Shown piece after piece: positions 7,369 to 15,307 of a stretch of 48,091 nucleotides of DNA (its first letter is position 1; every line of letters starts with the position of its first letter). The translations under genes and the position numbers were made by a program. Origin of the DNA: Thermoplasmata archaeon (GTDB lineage: Archaea; Thermoplasmatota; Thermoplasmata; Lutacidiplasmatales; UBA184); the NCBI GenBank assembly GCA_021826685.1, contig JAKAYT010000008.1, positions 1-48,091 on the forward strand, read 5' to 3'. Below the pieces are notes generated by a model, which saw nothing but the letters and a program-made list of their open reading frames with translations, ran no database searches and was not told the DNA's origin.

Positions 7369-8056
7369 GCTGGAGCCTCTCCCCGGTGGGGAACCCGTCG
7401 AGGACGGGCCGAAGGTCCTCGCGGAGTTGCTGCTGGATTTCCTCCACCGTTCCCTTCGCGTCGATCACGGTGAAGCCGTCGGTATCGGACATGCGGTCGT
7501 ACTCCTGCTTCAGCCGGGCCTGGAACAATTTGTAGCTATCCTCGACGTTGTCCGCGAGCCCCAAGTCCATGCCGGCCTCGTAGTAGGAGATCTTCATTCG
7601 GGACGCTTGCTTCCGGCGGAACGTGACGGCCACCGGGACCCGGAAGTAGTAGGTACGGTCCGGTCGCGGCGCGAACTGGTAGATGTTGCGCACCCAGGCC
7701 GGCGCACACCCCCGCGCCGAGTCCCGGGCGAACGCCGTGAACGAGTAGCGATCGCACACGACCACGTAGCCCGCACGCAGGGGGGGGAGGATCTGGCGCT
7801 CGAATCGATCGGCAAAATCGGTCGCGTGGAGCAGGCTGAAGGTGGTCGGGGTCAGCAGGCCGCGCTTCTTCCCGCGACGGATCGTGTCGCTGACGAGGTC
7901 GGAGGAGTTCCACTCGGTCAAGAAGACGCGATACCCTCGGGCCGCCAGCCACTTGCCCAGGAGGCGGGCCTGGGTCGACTTCCCGCTGCCGTCCAACCCC
8001 TCGAGAACGATAAGGCGCCCGGGATAGCCCCGCGGCGGCGCAGCCGGGTCAGCCAT
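7358..8056 (-). CDS. tmk: Thymidylate kinase
   Basis: A 232-residue dTMP kinase that phosphorylates dTMP to dTDP. It has an intact P-loop GLDGSGKST (residues 20-28), LLHATDFADRFE, the VVCDRYSFTAFARD motif and a mobile-lid region rich in Arg/Lys (FRRKQASRMKISYY). The ATG at 8056 overlaps the upstream ppx gene in an ATGGCTGA arrangement, and its stop overlaps the next tmk, so the three genes form one coupled operon. This copy is the likely functional enzyme, since its Walker lysine is present. Confidence 0.92.
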   Translation of the reverse strand: MADPAAPPRGYPGRLIVLEGLDGSGKSTQARLLGKWLAARGYRVFLTEWNSSDLVSDTIRRGKKRGLLTPTTFSLLHATDFADRFERQILPPLRAGYVVVCDRYSFTAFARDSARGCAPAWVRNIYQFAPRPDRTYYFRVPVAVTFRRKQASRMKISYYEAGMDLGLADNVEDSYKLFQARLKQEYDRMSDTDGFTVIDAKGTVEEIQQQLREDLRPVLDGFPTGERLQHEG

Positions 8057-9590
8057 CCCGGAACCTCACCTCGATGTCGAGTTCGCGTTCGATGGGCTTG
8101 CGGGCCTTCTCCATGGTCCGGGGAGGAAGGGTCGTACCCGCGGGACGGGAAAAGCTCACGGCAAGGACCTTGCCCCCCGCCGCGAGGGAGAACCGAGGGT
8201 CCGCCGGGGCGAGGAGGCCCGCCAGCTGCAGGATCGTGCCCAACTGGCGCGCGGTCGTTCCGTCGCTCGGCCGAAGGATCGGGGCGAATCCCTTGCGCAT
8301 CCCGGACGGGAGATCGTCCCCGGCGTGGAGCGCGACGATCGAGGCGGCGAGGAGGGTCTCGCGGTGCGTGAGTCCCCAGATCGGGTAGTTGCGGATCAGG
8401 TAGGCGGAGTGGTGCGCGTGGCGCCACAGGTCGATCGAGACCCCGGCGTCGTGCATCTCCGCCGCGACCCGCAGGGAGAGCCGTTCGCTCGGGCCCCAAT
8501 GGTGGGCGTCGGCGAAGAGGTCGAATAGCCCCACGGAGAGTTCGGCGACTTCCCTACCCCGCTCGCGGGAAAAACTGAAACGCTCCGCGGCCGCGGTCGT
8601 CGAGCGGATCGCGAGGACCTCGTTGGGGACCGGTAGCTCCGCCCGGATCGCCTCGAGCGCGAGGCCCTCGCGGATCCCGGTGCCGCTCACCGCGATCTCG
8701 TCGGCCTTGGACGAGCGTAGGATCTCCGAGAGGACGATGAGGCCGGCGTCCATGACGTCCGCTCGCTCCACCCCGATGCCCGGGATCGCGCGCCGCTTGG
8801 CTGTGGGCATCTCGGAGATCAATTCAGTCAACGCTTCGAGGTCGTGGTCTCGGATCGGGTAGCCGTGGACCCGGGGAATCGGGTACTCTCGTAGTTCGAT
8901 CGCGGCGCGCGCGACCGCCCGCACCGTTCCCCCGATCCCGAAGACGCGATAGTTCGATCCGCCGAAAGCTGCGATGGCCGAGCGGACCGCATCGCGCACG
9001 TACTCGCGCAGGTCGTCGATCTCGCGTTCCTTCGGCGGGTCGTGACGGACGAAGCGCTGGGTGAGGCGGAGCCCACCCAACGGAAGGCTCACCGAGTTCG
9101 CCAGGGCGCCGAGCCGCGTCTCGACGACTTGGAGCGACCCTCCGCCCAAGTCGATGACCAGGTCGTTTCCCAGCGCCCATGCACTCGCCACGCCCAGATA
9201 GCCGTAGCGCGCTTCCTCAGCCCCGGTCAGCACGCGCAAGAGAATGCCGGTCTCGCGAGCGATGGTGCGAACGAATTCCGCGCCGTTCGGGGCGTCCCGG
9301 ACGGCGCTCGTCGTGACGGTAAGCGTGCGCGGGACCCCGAGGGACTTCAGCGCGCGCGCGAAGCGACCCAGGGATTCGATTCCGCGCGCGAACGCCTCGG
9401 GAGAGAGGGAACCGTCCGGCCCGGTCCCGGCTCCGAGACGCGGGATCTCCTTGAGTTCGAAGACCGGGCGCACGACGCCGACCGGGTTCGTATCGAACAC
9501 GACGAGGCGGGCCGTGTTCGATCCGACGTCGACGACGCCGATCGCGTTCGGCTCGCGTATCGGAGGTGCGGCCGTTGCACGCTCGGACAT
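8049..9590 (-). CDS. ppx: Ppx/GppA exopolyphosphatase-family protein
   Basis: A 513-residue protein of the ASKHA fold. The N-terminal half has phosphate-binding motifs GVVDVGSNTARLVVFD (residues 18-33), VIDLGGGSLQVVE and FGIGGTVRAVAR. The C-terminal half has an HD-like domain with AEMHDAGVSIDLWRH and HAHHSAYLIRN, as in two-domain Ppx enzymes. It removes terminal phosphate from polyphosphate or hydrolyses pppGpp. The ATG at 9590 directly precedes conserved sequence; the upstream frame is Arg/Ser-rich and not coding. It faces a divergent CHAD gene across 113 bases; CHAD domains bind polyphosphate, which favours a polyphosphate role. First gene of the operon with the two kinases. Confidence 0.9.
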   Translation of the reverse strand: MSERATAAPPIREPNAIGVVDVGSNTARLVVFDTNPVGVVRPVFELKEIPRLGAGTGPDGSLSPEAFARGIESLGRFARALKSLGVPRTLTVTTSAVRDAPNGAEFVRTIARETGILLRVLTGAEEARYGYLGVASAWALGNDLVIDLGGGSLQVVETRLGALANSVSLPLGGLRLTQRFVRHDPPKEREIDDLREYVRDAVRSAIAAFGGSNYRVFGIGGTVRAVARAAIELREYPIPRVHGYPIRDHDLEALTELISEMPTAKRRAIPGIGVERADVMDAGLIVLSEILRSSKADEIAVSGTGIREGLALEAIRAELPVPNEVLAIRSTTAAAERFSFSRERGREVAELSVGLFDLFADAHHWGPSERLSLRVAAEMHDAGVSIDLWRHAHHSAYLIRNYPIWGLTHRETLLAASIVALHAGDDLPSGMRKGFAPILRPSDGTTARQLGTILQLAGLLAPADPRFSLAAGGKVLAVSFSRPAGTTLPPRTMEKARKPIERELDIEVRFRDG

Positions 9591-9703
9591 TTCGAGCCTC
9601 GATCGGGCCACGAGTCCCCCAACTCCTCCTGGGCTTTGAACCATCGGCTCCGACCGCGGGAACCCCGCGGAGCTTTGGGGGTGAACGCCGTGGGGAGACG
9701 ACC

Positions 9704-10663
9704 GTGCTCGCTCGGAAGCAGACCTCCAAATCTCCGGGCCACCACCGGGGCAGCACATCCCCCCTCGGCCGATATGCTCGGGAGGAGATCGCACGCACCC
9801 GATCCCGCACCGATACCGTGATCGGACATCCCGAGCCCTCCACCGAAGAGCTGCACGACTTGCATCGGCACCTCCGACGCCTTCGGATCCTCATACGATG
9901 GTGGTCAAGAACGGGCCCCCGGCCGCGGCGGGAGGAGCTCCGAATCCTCGCCGGCCGAGTGCGCCATCTGACCCGGCTCGCGGGATCGGTCCGGGACCTG
10001 GATGTGGAGCTCGATCTGTGGGAGGGGCTCGTCGGCCCGGACCGCGCCAAGACGACCGAACCGTGGGCGACATTCGGGCGTCACCTGCGGGACAGCGCTC
10101 GCACGGGTCGGGAACTGCTACGGGCGGCGTTACGCACCGAAGAGGCGGCCGGGATCTTCGAAGAGCTCGAGGCGTCGTTGCGAGGGATCGGGTCGATCGC
10201 GCGGCTCATCGCACTGACCCAAGAGCTGACGCGAGAACGGCGGAGATTGGCCATCGCCGCGAGCAAAGCTCGGAGACGAGCGTTGAAGTCGCCGTTGCCG
10301 GAGCGGATGCACGCGCTAAGGATCCGGGTGCGTCAGCTCCGGTATCTTACTGACCTAGAAGACGCTCTTTCGGGGGCGCGGGCCTCCACGTTCCCGCCTC
10401 GGTACGCGAGGCTCCAGCGACGGTTGGGGGAGCTCCACGACCGGGACGTGCTCGCAGAACAGCTCGCGCGCCTCGACCCTAAGCGGGCGGTGCCGGCCTG
10501 GCGGGTCCGATTCGACCGGGAACGGGAGACGTTACGGCAAGAGCTGGTCGCGGAGATCCGCGAGCTGCGGCCCCGCCGGAACCTGGCGCGGCGCCGCGGA
10601 CCCGAGATCGTAGTCCCCCGTCCGGTCCGACGGACCTCAACGCCTTCGGCGATATCCCCATAG
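9704..10663 (+). CDS. CHAD-domain protein
   Basis: A 319-residue, very basic, helical protein. Conserved histidines and basic residues of CHAD (conserved histidine alpha-helical domain) are visible in two repeats: EELHDLHRHLRRLRILIRWW near residues 48-67 and LPERMHALRIRVRQLRYL near residues 199-216, plus a LGELHDRDVLAEQL segment. CHAD proteins bind polyphosphate and localise to polyphosphate granules in bacteria. The GTG at 9704 is preceded by GGGGAG with six bases spacing. The divergent ppx neighbour strongly supports a polyphosphate-linked function. The C-terminal 30 residues are Arg/Pro-rich and probably disordered. Confidence 0.85.
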   Translation: MLARKQTSKSPGHHRGSTSPLGRYAREEIARTRSRTDTVIGHPEPSTEELHDLHRHLRRLRILIRWWSRTGPRPRREELRILAGRVRHLTRLAGSVRDLDVELDLWEGLVGPDRAKTTEPWATFGRHLRDSARTGRELLRAALRTEEAAGIFEELEASLRGIGSIARLIALTQELTRERRRLAIAASKARRRALKSPLPERMHALRIRVRQLRYLTDLEDALSGARASTFPPRYARLQRRLGELHDRDVLAEQLARLDPKRAVPAWRVRFDRERETLRQELVAEIRELRPRRNLARRRGPEIVVPRPVRRTSTPSAISP

Positions 10664-10687
10664 CGCGAGCCGTCTCTCGCGTCCGGC

Positions 10688-12220
10688 GTGGCAGGAGCGA
10701 GCGCCGACGTGCGCACGGCATTGGCCGAGTCCGGAGCGCTCGGAGCGACCGTGCGGCAGATCGCTCGTCGTTTGGGCGCAGCCGTCGCGAGCGTAGATTC
10801 CGACCTTCGCGGCCTCGCGAGCCGCGGCGAGGTCGTCCGCATGGGTCGGGGGCTCTGGGTCCTCCAGGACTTCGATCGGCTCGAGCTACGAGAGGACTTC
10901 ACCGAACCGGCGGTCTACGCCGAGCGCTTCGCCCTCGAGGACGGCATCCCGTTAGGAACGTACCGTGGCCCGATCACCTTCCGCTCGAACGAAGGGCTGC
11001 CCTTCCATCGTTGGTGGCCCTACGTCCAGGGGTACTCTGCGGAGTTTGTCTCGAACCTGCTCCGTTCCGAGGGCCTGCGTCGTGGTTCGACGGTCCTCGA
11101 TCCCTTCGCCGGAAGCGGGACGAGCCTGATCGAAGCCCAGCGGATCGGCGCGCGCGCGATCGGCTACGAGCTGATGGCCCCGGCGGCGCTCGCGGCGCGC
11201 GTCAAGACGGACATCGACCTCGCGCCGGGGGATCTGGAACGCGCCGCGGCGGTGCTCCTTCGCACGGCGCAGCACGCGCCGATGGCCGCGCTGCCGTTCC
11301 TTCGGGAGACGCGGCGCCAGTTCTCGCCCGAGGCACTGGCCCAACTTCGTCGGATCCGCTCCGTCCTTCCGGCCGCGGATGCCCGAGGCGTCACCGACGC
11401 GCTTCGTCTCGCCTTCGCCGCGACCCTCGTTCCGGTAAGTCGCCTACGACGGAGTCCCTGCCTTGGCTACGACCCCGTCGACCGAGAGCGCCCGCTCCCG
11501 TTCGTCCAGTACGCGGGCGTGATCCGGACCATGGTCGAGGACCTGCGCGCACGGGCGCGATCCTCCGAGTCGTGGGGTCCGCCGGCGGAGGTCCGCTCGG
11601 GCGATTCCCGGTCGATCGACCTTCCCGCCCAGAGTGTGGACCTCGCGATTACCAGCCCGCCGTACGTCAATGGTCTCGACTATGTGATGAACTACAAGCT
11701 CGATCTCGCCTGGCTCGGCTACGTGAATTCCTACTCGGAACTATCGGCCCTGAGGATCGCGGAGCTCGCCTGCGACAACCTCCCGCGGACCGCGACCCGC
11801 GATTACTTGGGTACGAACCGGACCCCGGATCCCTGGTTGGAGGAGATCCTTCCCCGGATCCGCGAGAACGTCGCGCGCAAGGGCACCTACCGTCGCAACG
11901 ACATGCACGGAGTAGTCCACCGGTACTTCCGCGACCTCGCCGATGTACTGCGGGGCGTATACCGAGCGCTGCGTCCGGGCGGACGGTTCGTGCTCGTGGT
12001 CGGCGATTCGTTACTGGCCGGTACCTACGTCCCGGGCGACCTGCTGACCGCCCGCATCGGACGGAGCCTCGGCTTCCGGATCGAGAGCGTGGATGTCGCC
12101 CGTGCCCGCCATTCCGGCCAGCGTCGGCAGTTCCTGCTGCGGGAGTCGATCGTCACGCTGACGCGACCCAACGGCCGGGAGCCGCAAGGAAAGCGCCGCT
12201 GGAAGCAAACCCTTAGGTAG
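10688..12220 (+). CDS. Winged-helix DNA (N4-cytosine/N6-adenine) methyltransferase
   Basis: A 510-residue protein. Residues 5-60 form a winged-helix-like segment (TVRQIARRLGAAVASVDSDL, wing GEVVRMGRGLWVL). The catalytic domain has the SAM-binding motif LDPFAGSGTSLIEAQRIGA at about 137-155 and the catalytic motif TSPPY at 322-326. SPPY is typical of amino-methyltransferases making N4-methylcytosine, though N6-adenine cannot be excluded. Motif I precedes motif IV. The C-terminal LRPGGRFVLVVGDS strand completes the fold. GTG start at 10688, 24 bases after the CHAD gene. No restriction endonuclease is nearby, so this is an orphan or housekeeping methylase. Confidence 0.85.
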   Translation: MAGASADVRTALAESGALGATVRQIARRLGAAVASVDSDLRGLASRGEVVRMGRGLWVLQDFDRLELREDFTEPAVYAERFALEDGIPLGTYRGPITFRSNEGLPFHRWWPYVQGYSAEFVSNLLRSEGLRRGSTVLDPFAGSGTSLIEAQRIGARAIGYELMAPAALAARVKTDIDLAPGDLERAAAVLLRTAQHAPMAALPFLRETRRQFSPEALAQLRRIRSVLPAADARGVTDALRLAFAATLVPVSRLRRSPCLGYDPVDRERPLPFVQYAGVIRTMVEDLRARARSSESWGPPAEVRSGDSRSIDLPAQSVDLAITSPPYVNGLDYVMNYKLDLAWLGYVNSYSELSALRIAELACDNLPRTATRDYLGTNRTPDPWLEEILPRIRENVARKGTYRRNDMHGVVHRYFRDLADVLRGVYRALRPGGRFVLVVGDSLLAGTYVPGDLLTARIGRSLGFRIESVDVARARHSGQRRQFLLRESIVTLTRPNGREPQGKRRWKQTLR

Positions 12221-12262
12221 GGCCGCCCCGCTGAAATGGGGTGGACGGGGGGGGGACGAGGG

Positions 12263-13030
12263 ATGCCCGTGCGCCAAGCGGAACCGCGGTTCCTGGATCC
12301 CATGCTCGGGATCGTCTTCGACTTGGACGGCACCCTGATCGTCTCTCAGCACGACTTTTACCGAATGCGGCGGGAGGTGATCCGGCTCGCCGAGCGCTAC
12401 GGGGTCGGGCCCGGAGCCCTGTCGGTGGAGATGCCCATGCACCGGATCTTGGAGGTCGCGCGAGATAGGATCCTTGCCGGCGGGGCCCCCGAGACGGTGG
12501 TCATGCGCTTCGAGGCCGAGTTCCACCGCCTCATAGACGGGATCGAGATGCAGGCGCTCGAACGGACCACGATCCGCGGAGGCGCGAAGGACCTGGTACG
12601 GGGTCTCGTGGGACGCGGGTTTCGCATCGGGATCCTGACGCGGAGCTCCGAAGCGTTTGCCCGCGCCGCCCTCGTGCGGACGGGCCTGGCCGAGTACTTC
12701 CCCTACTTGCGCTCGCGTAGCTCCCCGGGGCCGGCAAAGCCGTCCCCCGAAGCGTTGTGGTACTTGTTGAAGGAAATGGGGGTCCCGATCGGACGGGCCC
12801 TGTACGTCGGCGATCACCTGATCGATGCCGAGTGTGCGACGCGCGCGCAGGTCCACTTCTACGCCGTCCTGCCCGACGCCCGGGAGACCTCGATGTCGCC
12901 GATGACGGTCGATCGTTTCCTCGCCGCCGGAGCGGAGGCGGTCGCCACCGATCTCTTCGAGCTGGCGCGCCAGCTCAACGTGGCCGAGTCCCCGAAGGAC
13001 GCCCCCCCGCGTATCGCTCCCGCGAACTGA
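12263..13030 (+). CDS. HAD-superfamily hydrolase (phosphoglycolate phosphatase-like)
   Basis: A HAD phosphatase of about 255 residues. Motif I is VFDLDGTLIVS with the nucleophile Asp, motif II GILTRSS, motif III the lysine in GPAKPSPEAL, and motif IV YVGDHLIDAE. An all-helical cap lies between motifs I and II, as in the phosphoglycolate phosphatase/Gph group. The start is uncertain: ATG at 12263 follows a G-rich stretch, an ATG at 12236 would add nine residues, and an ATG at 12302 lies just before motif I. Substrate unknown. The C-terminal 15 residues are Pro-rich. Confidence 0.85.
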   Translation: MPVRQAEPRFLDPMLGIVFDLDGTLIVSQHDFYRMRREVIRLAERYGVGPGALSVEMPMHRILEVARDRILAGGAPETVVMRFEAEFHRLIDGIEMQALERTTIRGGAKDLVRGLVGRGFRIGILTRSSEAFARAALVRTGLAEYFPYLRSRSSPGPAKPSPEALWYLLKEMGVPIGRALYVGDHLIDAECATRAQVHFYAVLPDARETSMSPMTVDRFLAAGAEAVATDLFELARQLNVAESPKDAPPRIAPAN

Positions 13031-13031
13031 G

Positions 13032-14030
13032 CTACAGGTAGTAGCCGTAGGCGTGGATGATCGCCCGCTCGGCGGTCGCCCATGCTTCGGGGATCTGATT
13101 CCAGCCGTTCCGCAGGTCCCCGACGCAGTAGAGGCCCGGGATCGGGCTCCCGTCCGGATCCGCGATCGCACGGCAGTCCTCGTCGGTGACCACGTAGCCT
13201 TCGCTGTCGATGCGACAACCGAGAGATCGGGGCAAGTCGCTGTGCTGATCGTACCACCCAAGGGCGCTGAACCCCTTGTCGTAGACCCGACGCGAGCCGT
13301 CCGCAAACTTCACGCCGAAGCGCCGCTCGCGGATCTCGTCGAACCCCGCGACCTCGGCCTCCACATGCGTGACGCCGCGCTCGGTCAATTGGCGCATGAG
13401 CTCGCTCCGCTCGCCGTCCGGGCTGCCCTCGAGCAAGGGTCGTCCGAGCGTGAGGATCTCCACCGATTTCGGCCGGAAGTGCAGGAGGTCGATGGCCGTT
13501 CGCACGGCGTAGGCGTCGTTCCCGAGAACTCCGACCGACCGGTCCGGCAGCGTGTGGCCGTCGCACAGAACGCAGAAATCCACGATCCCGAAGTTCGCCC
13601 ATGGGAAGATGGGGTCGATCTTCCCCCCGATCACGGGCATCCGGTCCACGACGCCGAGCGCCAGGACGGCGGCGCGCCCGCGCGCCGTGTGGCTGCGCTT
13701 GAGCCACTCGAACGCGGCCTCGTACTCTCCGCTGGAGAGCCGGGTGAGACCGGTCGCGGTCGCCGGGGTAACGTACGTCACGGACGACTCGACCTCTCGG
13801 AGAGCGGCGATCTGGAGGTCGAGGAGCTTGTGGCCCGATATCCCTCCAGGGAAGCCGGGGATGTTGTCCATCTTCGGTGCGTAGTACGAGCGGCTGTACT
13901 TCGGCCCGCGGTCGATCAGGAGCGCGGTGTAGCCCAACAACCCCGTCTTGAGCGCGGCGGCCAAGCCGGCGTGACCACCGCCCAGGATGACGACGTCGTA
14001 TGCTTCGCGCAGACGGGGGAACCCGGGCAT
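13032..14030 (-). CDS. trxB: Thioredoxin reductase-like flavoprotein
   Basis: A 332-residue class II FAD/NAD(P) oxidoreductase. The FAD-binding motif VVILGGGHAGLAAALKTGLL starts near residue 12, the redox-active pair is FCVLCDGH (CxxCDG, usually CATCDG), and the second FAD motif is GLYCVGDLRNGWNQIPEA near the C-terminus. The NAD(P) Rossmann segment VGVLGNDAYAVRTAI has GxxxxA rather than GxGxxA, so cofactor preference is unclear. An ATG at 14111 would add 27 residues but lies almost on the divergent carA promoter; the ATG at 14030 is preferred. It probably reduces thioredoxin or a glutaredoxin-like protein. Confidence 0.88.
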   Translation of the reverse strand: MPGFPRLREAYDVVILGGGHAGLAAALKTGLLGYTALLIDRGPKYSRSYYAPKMDNIPGFPGGISGHKLLDLQIAALREVESSVTYVTPATATGLTRLSSGEYEAAFEWLKRSHTARGRAAVLALGVVDRMPVIGGKIDPIFPWANFGIVDFCVLCDGHTLPDRSVGVLGNDAYAVRTAIDLLHFRPKSVEILTLGRPLLEGSPDGERSELMRQLTERGVTHVEAEVAGFDEIRERRFGVKFADGSRRVYDKGFSALGWYDQHSDLPRSLGCRIDSEGYVVTDEDCRAIADPDGSPIPGLYCVGDLRNGWNQIPEAWATAERAIIHAYGYYL

Positions 14031-14112
14031 CGCGAGCGCAGGGATACCCGCGTATTTCGCCCCTCGCGTCGCGCGCTCCTCGGCCGAGGAGCAGGGAATG
14101 TCGTGGCGCAAC

Positions 14113-14119
14113 GCTTATC
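14113..14119 (+). promoter_or_regulatory. Possible TATA element for carAB
   Basis: GCTTATCC-like sequence about 43 bases before the carA GTG, in the short divergent gap between trxB and carA. It would give a leader of roughly 15-20 bases. Weak match. Confidence 0.3.
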
Positions 14120-14158
14120 CAAAACGCCATTCCTCTGGACCTTCGGGTTCCACCAGCC

Positions 14159-15307
14159 GTGTCCCGAACGCCGGGGAACGACGCTCTGAGGGGGACTCTA
14201 TTTCTCGAGGACGGAAGTCGATTCGATGGGGTCGGCTTCGGCCGCGCGACCCGCCGGGTCGGCGAGGTCGTCTTCACCACCGGGATGGTCGGCTATCCCG
14301 AATCGCTGACCGATCCATCGTTCCGGGGTCAGATCCTCACGTTCACGTACCCTCTGCTGGGGAACTACGGCGTCCCGGACCCGAAAGCGCGGGATCCGCT
14401 GGGTCTCCCCCTCGGCGTGGAATCCGACGAGATCCAGGTTCGGGGGATGATCGCGCGCGGAGCGACGACCCCCCACCATTGGAACAGCGAGGAACCCCTG
14501 GACCAGTGGCTGGATGCCGAAGGAGTTCCCGGGGTTCTCGGGATCGATACCCGCCAGCTCACCGAGCACCTGCGCGAGCGGGGAGTTGTCCGGGGGGTCA
14601 TCGACGTAGGATCGGTCGACCGTCGTCCGAGCGATGACGAGCTTGCGCGCGCGATCCGCGACGCGCCCGCTTACGCCGACGAGAACTACATGGCCGAGGT
14701 CGCCGCAAAGGAAGCGCACCTCCTCGGACCCCGAAACGCGCCGGTGGTGGCCGTTCTCGACTGCGGCGTCAAGGCGAGCATTTTGCGCGCGCTCCTCGAC
14801 CGTCGCCTCGCGGTGCTCCGACTCCCGTACGACGCCCCGATCCCCGAGAAGTTCGAGGGACGGCACGTCGCCGGGCTCCTGGTCAGCAACGGGCCCGGCG
14901 ACCCGGCGCAGCTCGAGACCTCGGTGGCCGAGCTCGCGCGTCCATCGGTGCGCGCCCTCCCCACGCTCGGGATTTGCCTCGGCGTGCAGCTTCTCGCGAT
15001 GAGTCGGGGCGCGTCGACGTTCAAGCTCAAGTTCGGGCATCGAGGACAGAACAAGACCGTTACCTTCCCGGACGGCCGCGCGCTCATCGTCAGCGAGAAC
15101 CACGGTTACGCGGTCGATCCGAAGACGCTCGTCGGCACGGGGCTCGAGCCGTGGGCGTTCAACCCGGACGATGGGACGCTCGAGGGGGTGCGGGACGCGA
15201 CGGGCCGCCTGATCGCGCTCCAGGGCCATCCCGAGGGCCACCCCGGTCCGCAGGAGGCGGGGTTCGTCTTCGACATCTTTGCGGCGAAGGTGCGGCGACG
15301 CTCATGA
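14159..15307 (+). CDS. carA: Carbamoyl-phosphate synthase small (glutaminase) subunit
   Basis: A 382-residue subunit supplying ammonia from glutamine to CarB for carbamoyl phosphate (arginine and pyrimidine synthesis). The N-terminal CPSase_sm domain carries GEVVFTTGMVGYPESLTDPS. The class I amidotransferase domain has GLLVSNGPGDP, the nucleophile Cys273 in LGICLGVQLLA, SENHGYAVD and the His-Glu pair in QGHPEGHPGP. The GTG at 14159 gives the usual family length; upstream in-frame sequence overlaps trxB on the other strand. The stop overlaps the carB start (ATGA). Confidence 0.95.
   Translation: MSRTPGNDALRGTLFLEDGSRFDGVGFGRATRRVGEVVFTTGMVGYPESLTDPSFRGQILTFTYPLLGNYGVPDPKARDPLGLPLGVESDEIQVRGMIARGATTPHHWNSEEPLDQWLDAEGVPGVLGIDTRQLTEHLRERGVVRGVIDVGSVDRRPSDDELARAIRDAPAYADENYMAEVAAKEAHLLGPRNAPVVAVLDCGVKASILRALLDRRLAVLRLPYDAPIPEKFEGRHVAGLLVSNGPGDPAQLETSVAELARPSVRALPTLGICLGVQLLAMSRGASTFKLKFGHRGQNKTVTFPDGRALIVSENHGYAVDPKTLVGTGLEPWAFNPDDGTLEGVRDATGRLIALQGHPEGHPGPQEAGFVFDIFAAKVRRRS

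Noticed and set aside
10688-12220. Restriction-modification system
   Set aside because: Neighbours are CHAD and HAD proteins; no endonuclease or specificity gene is nearby.
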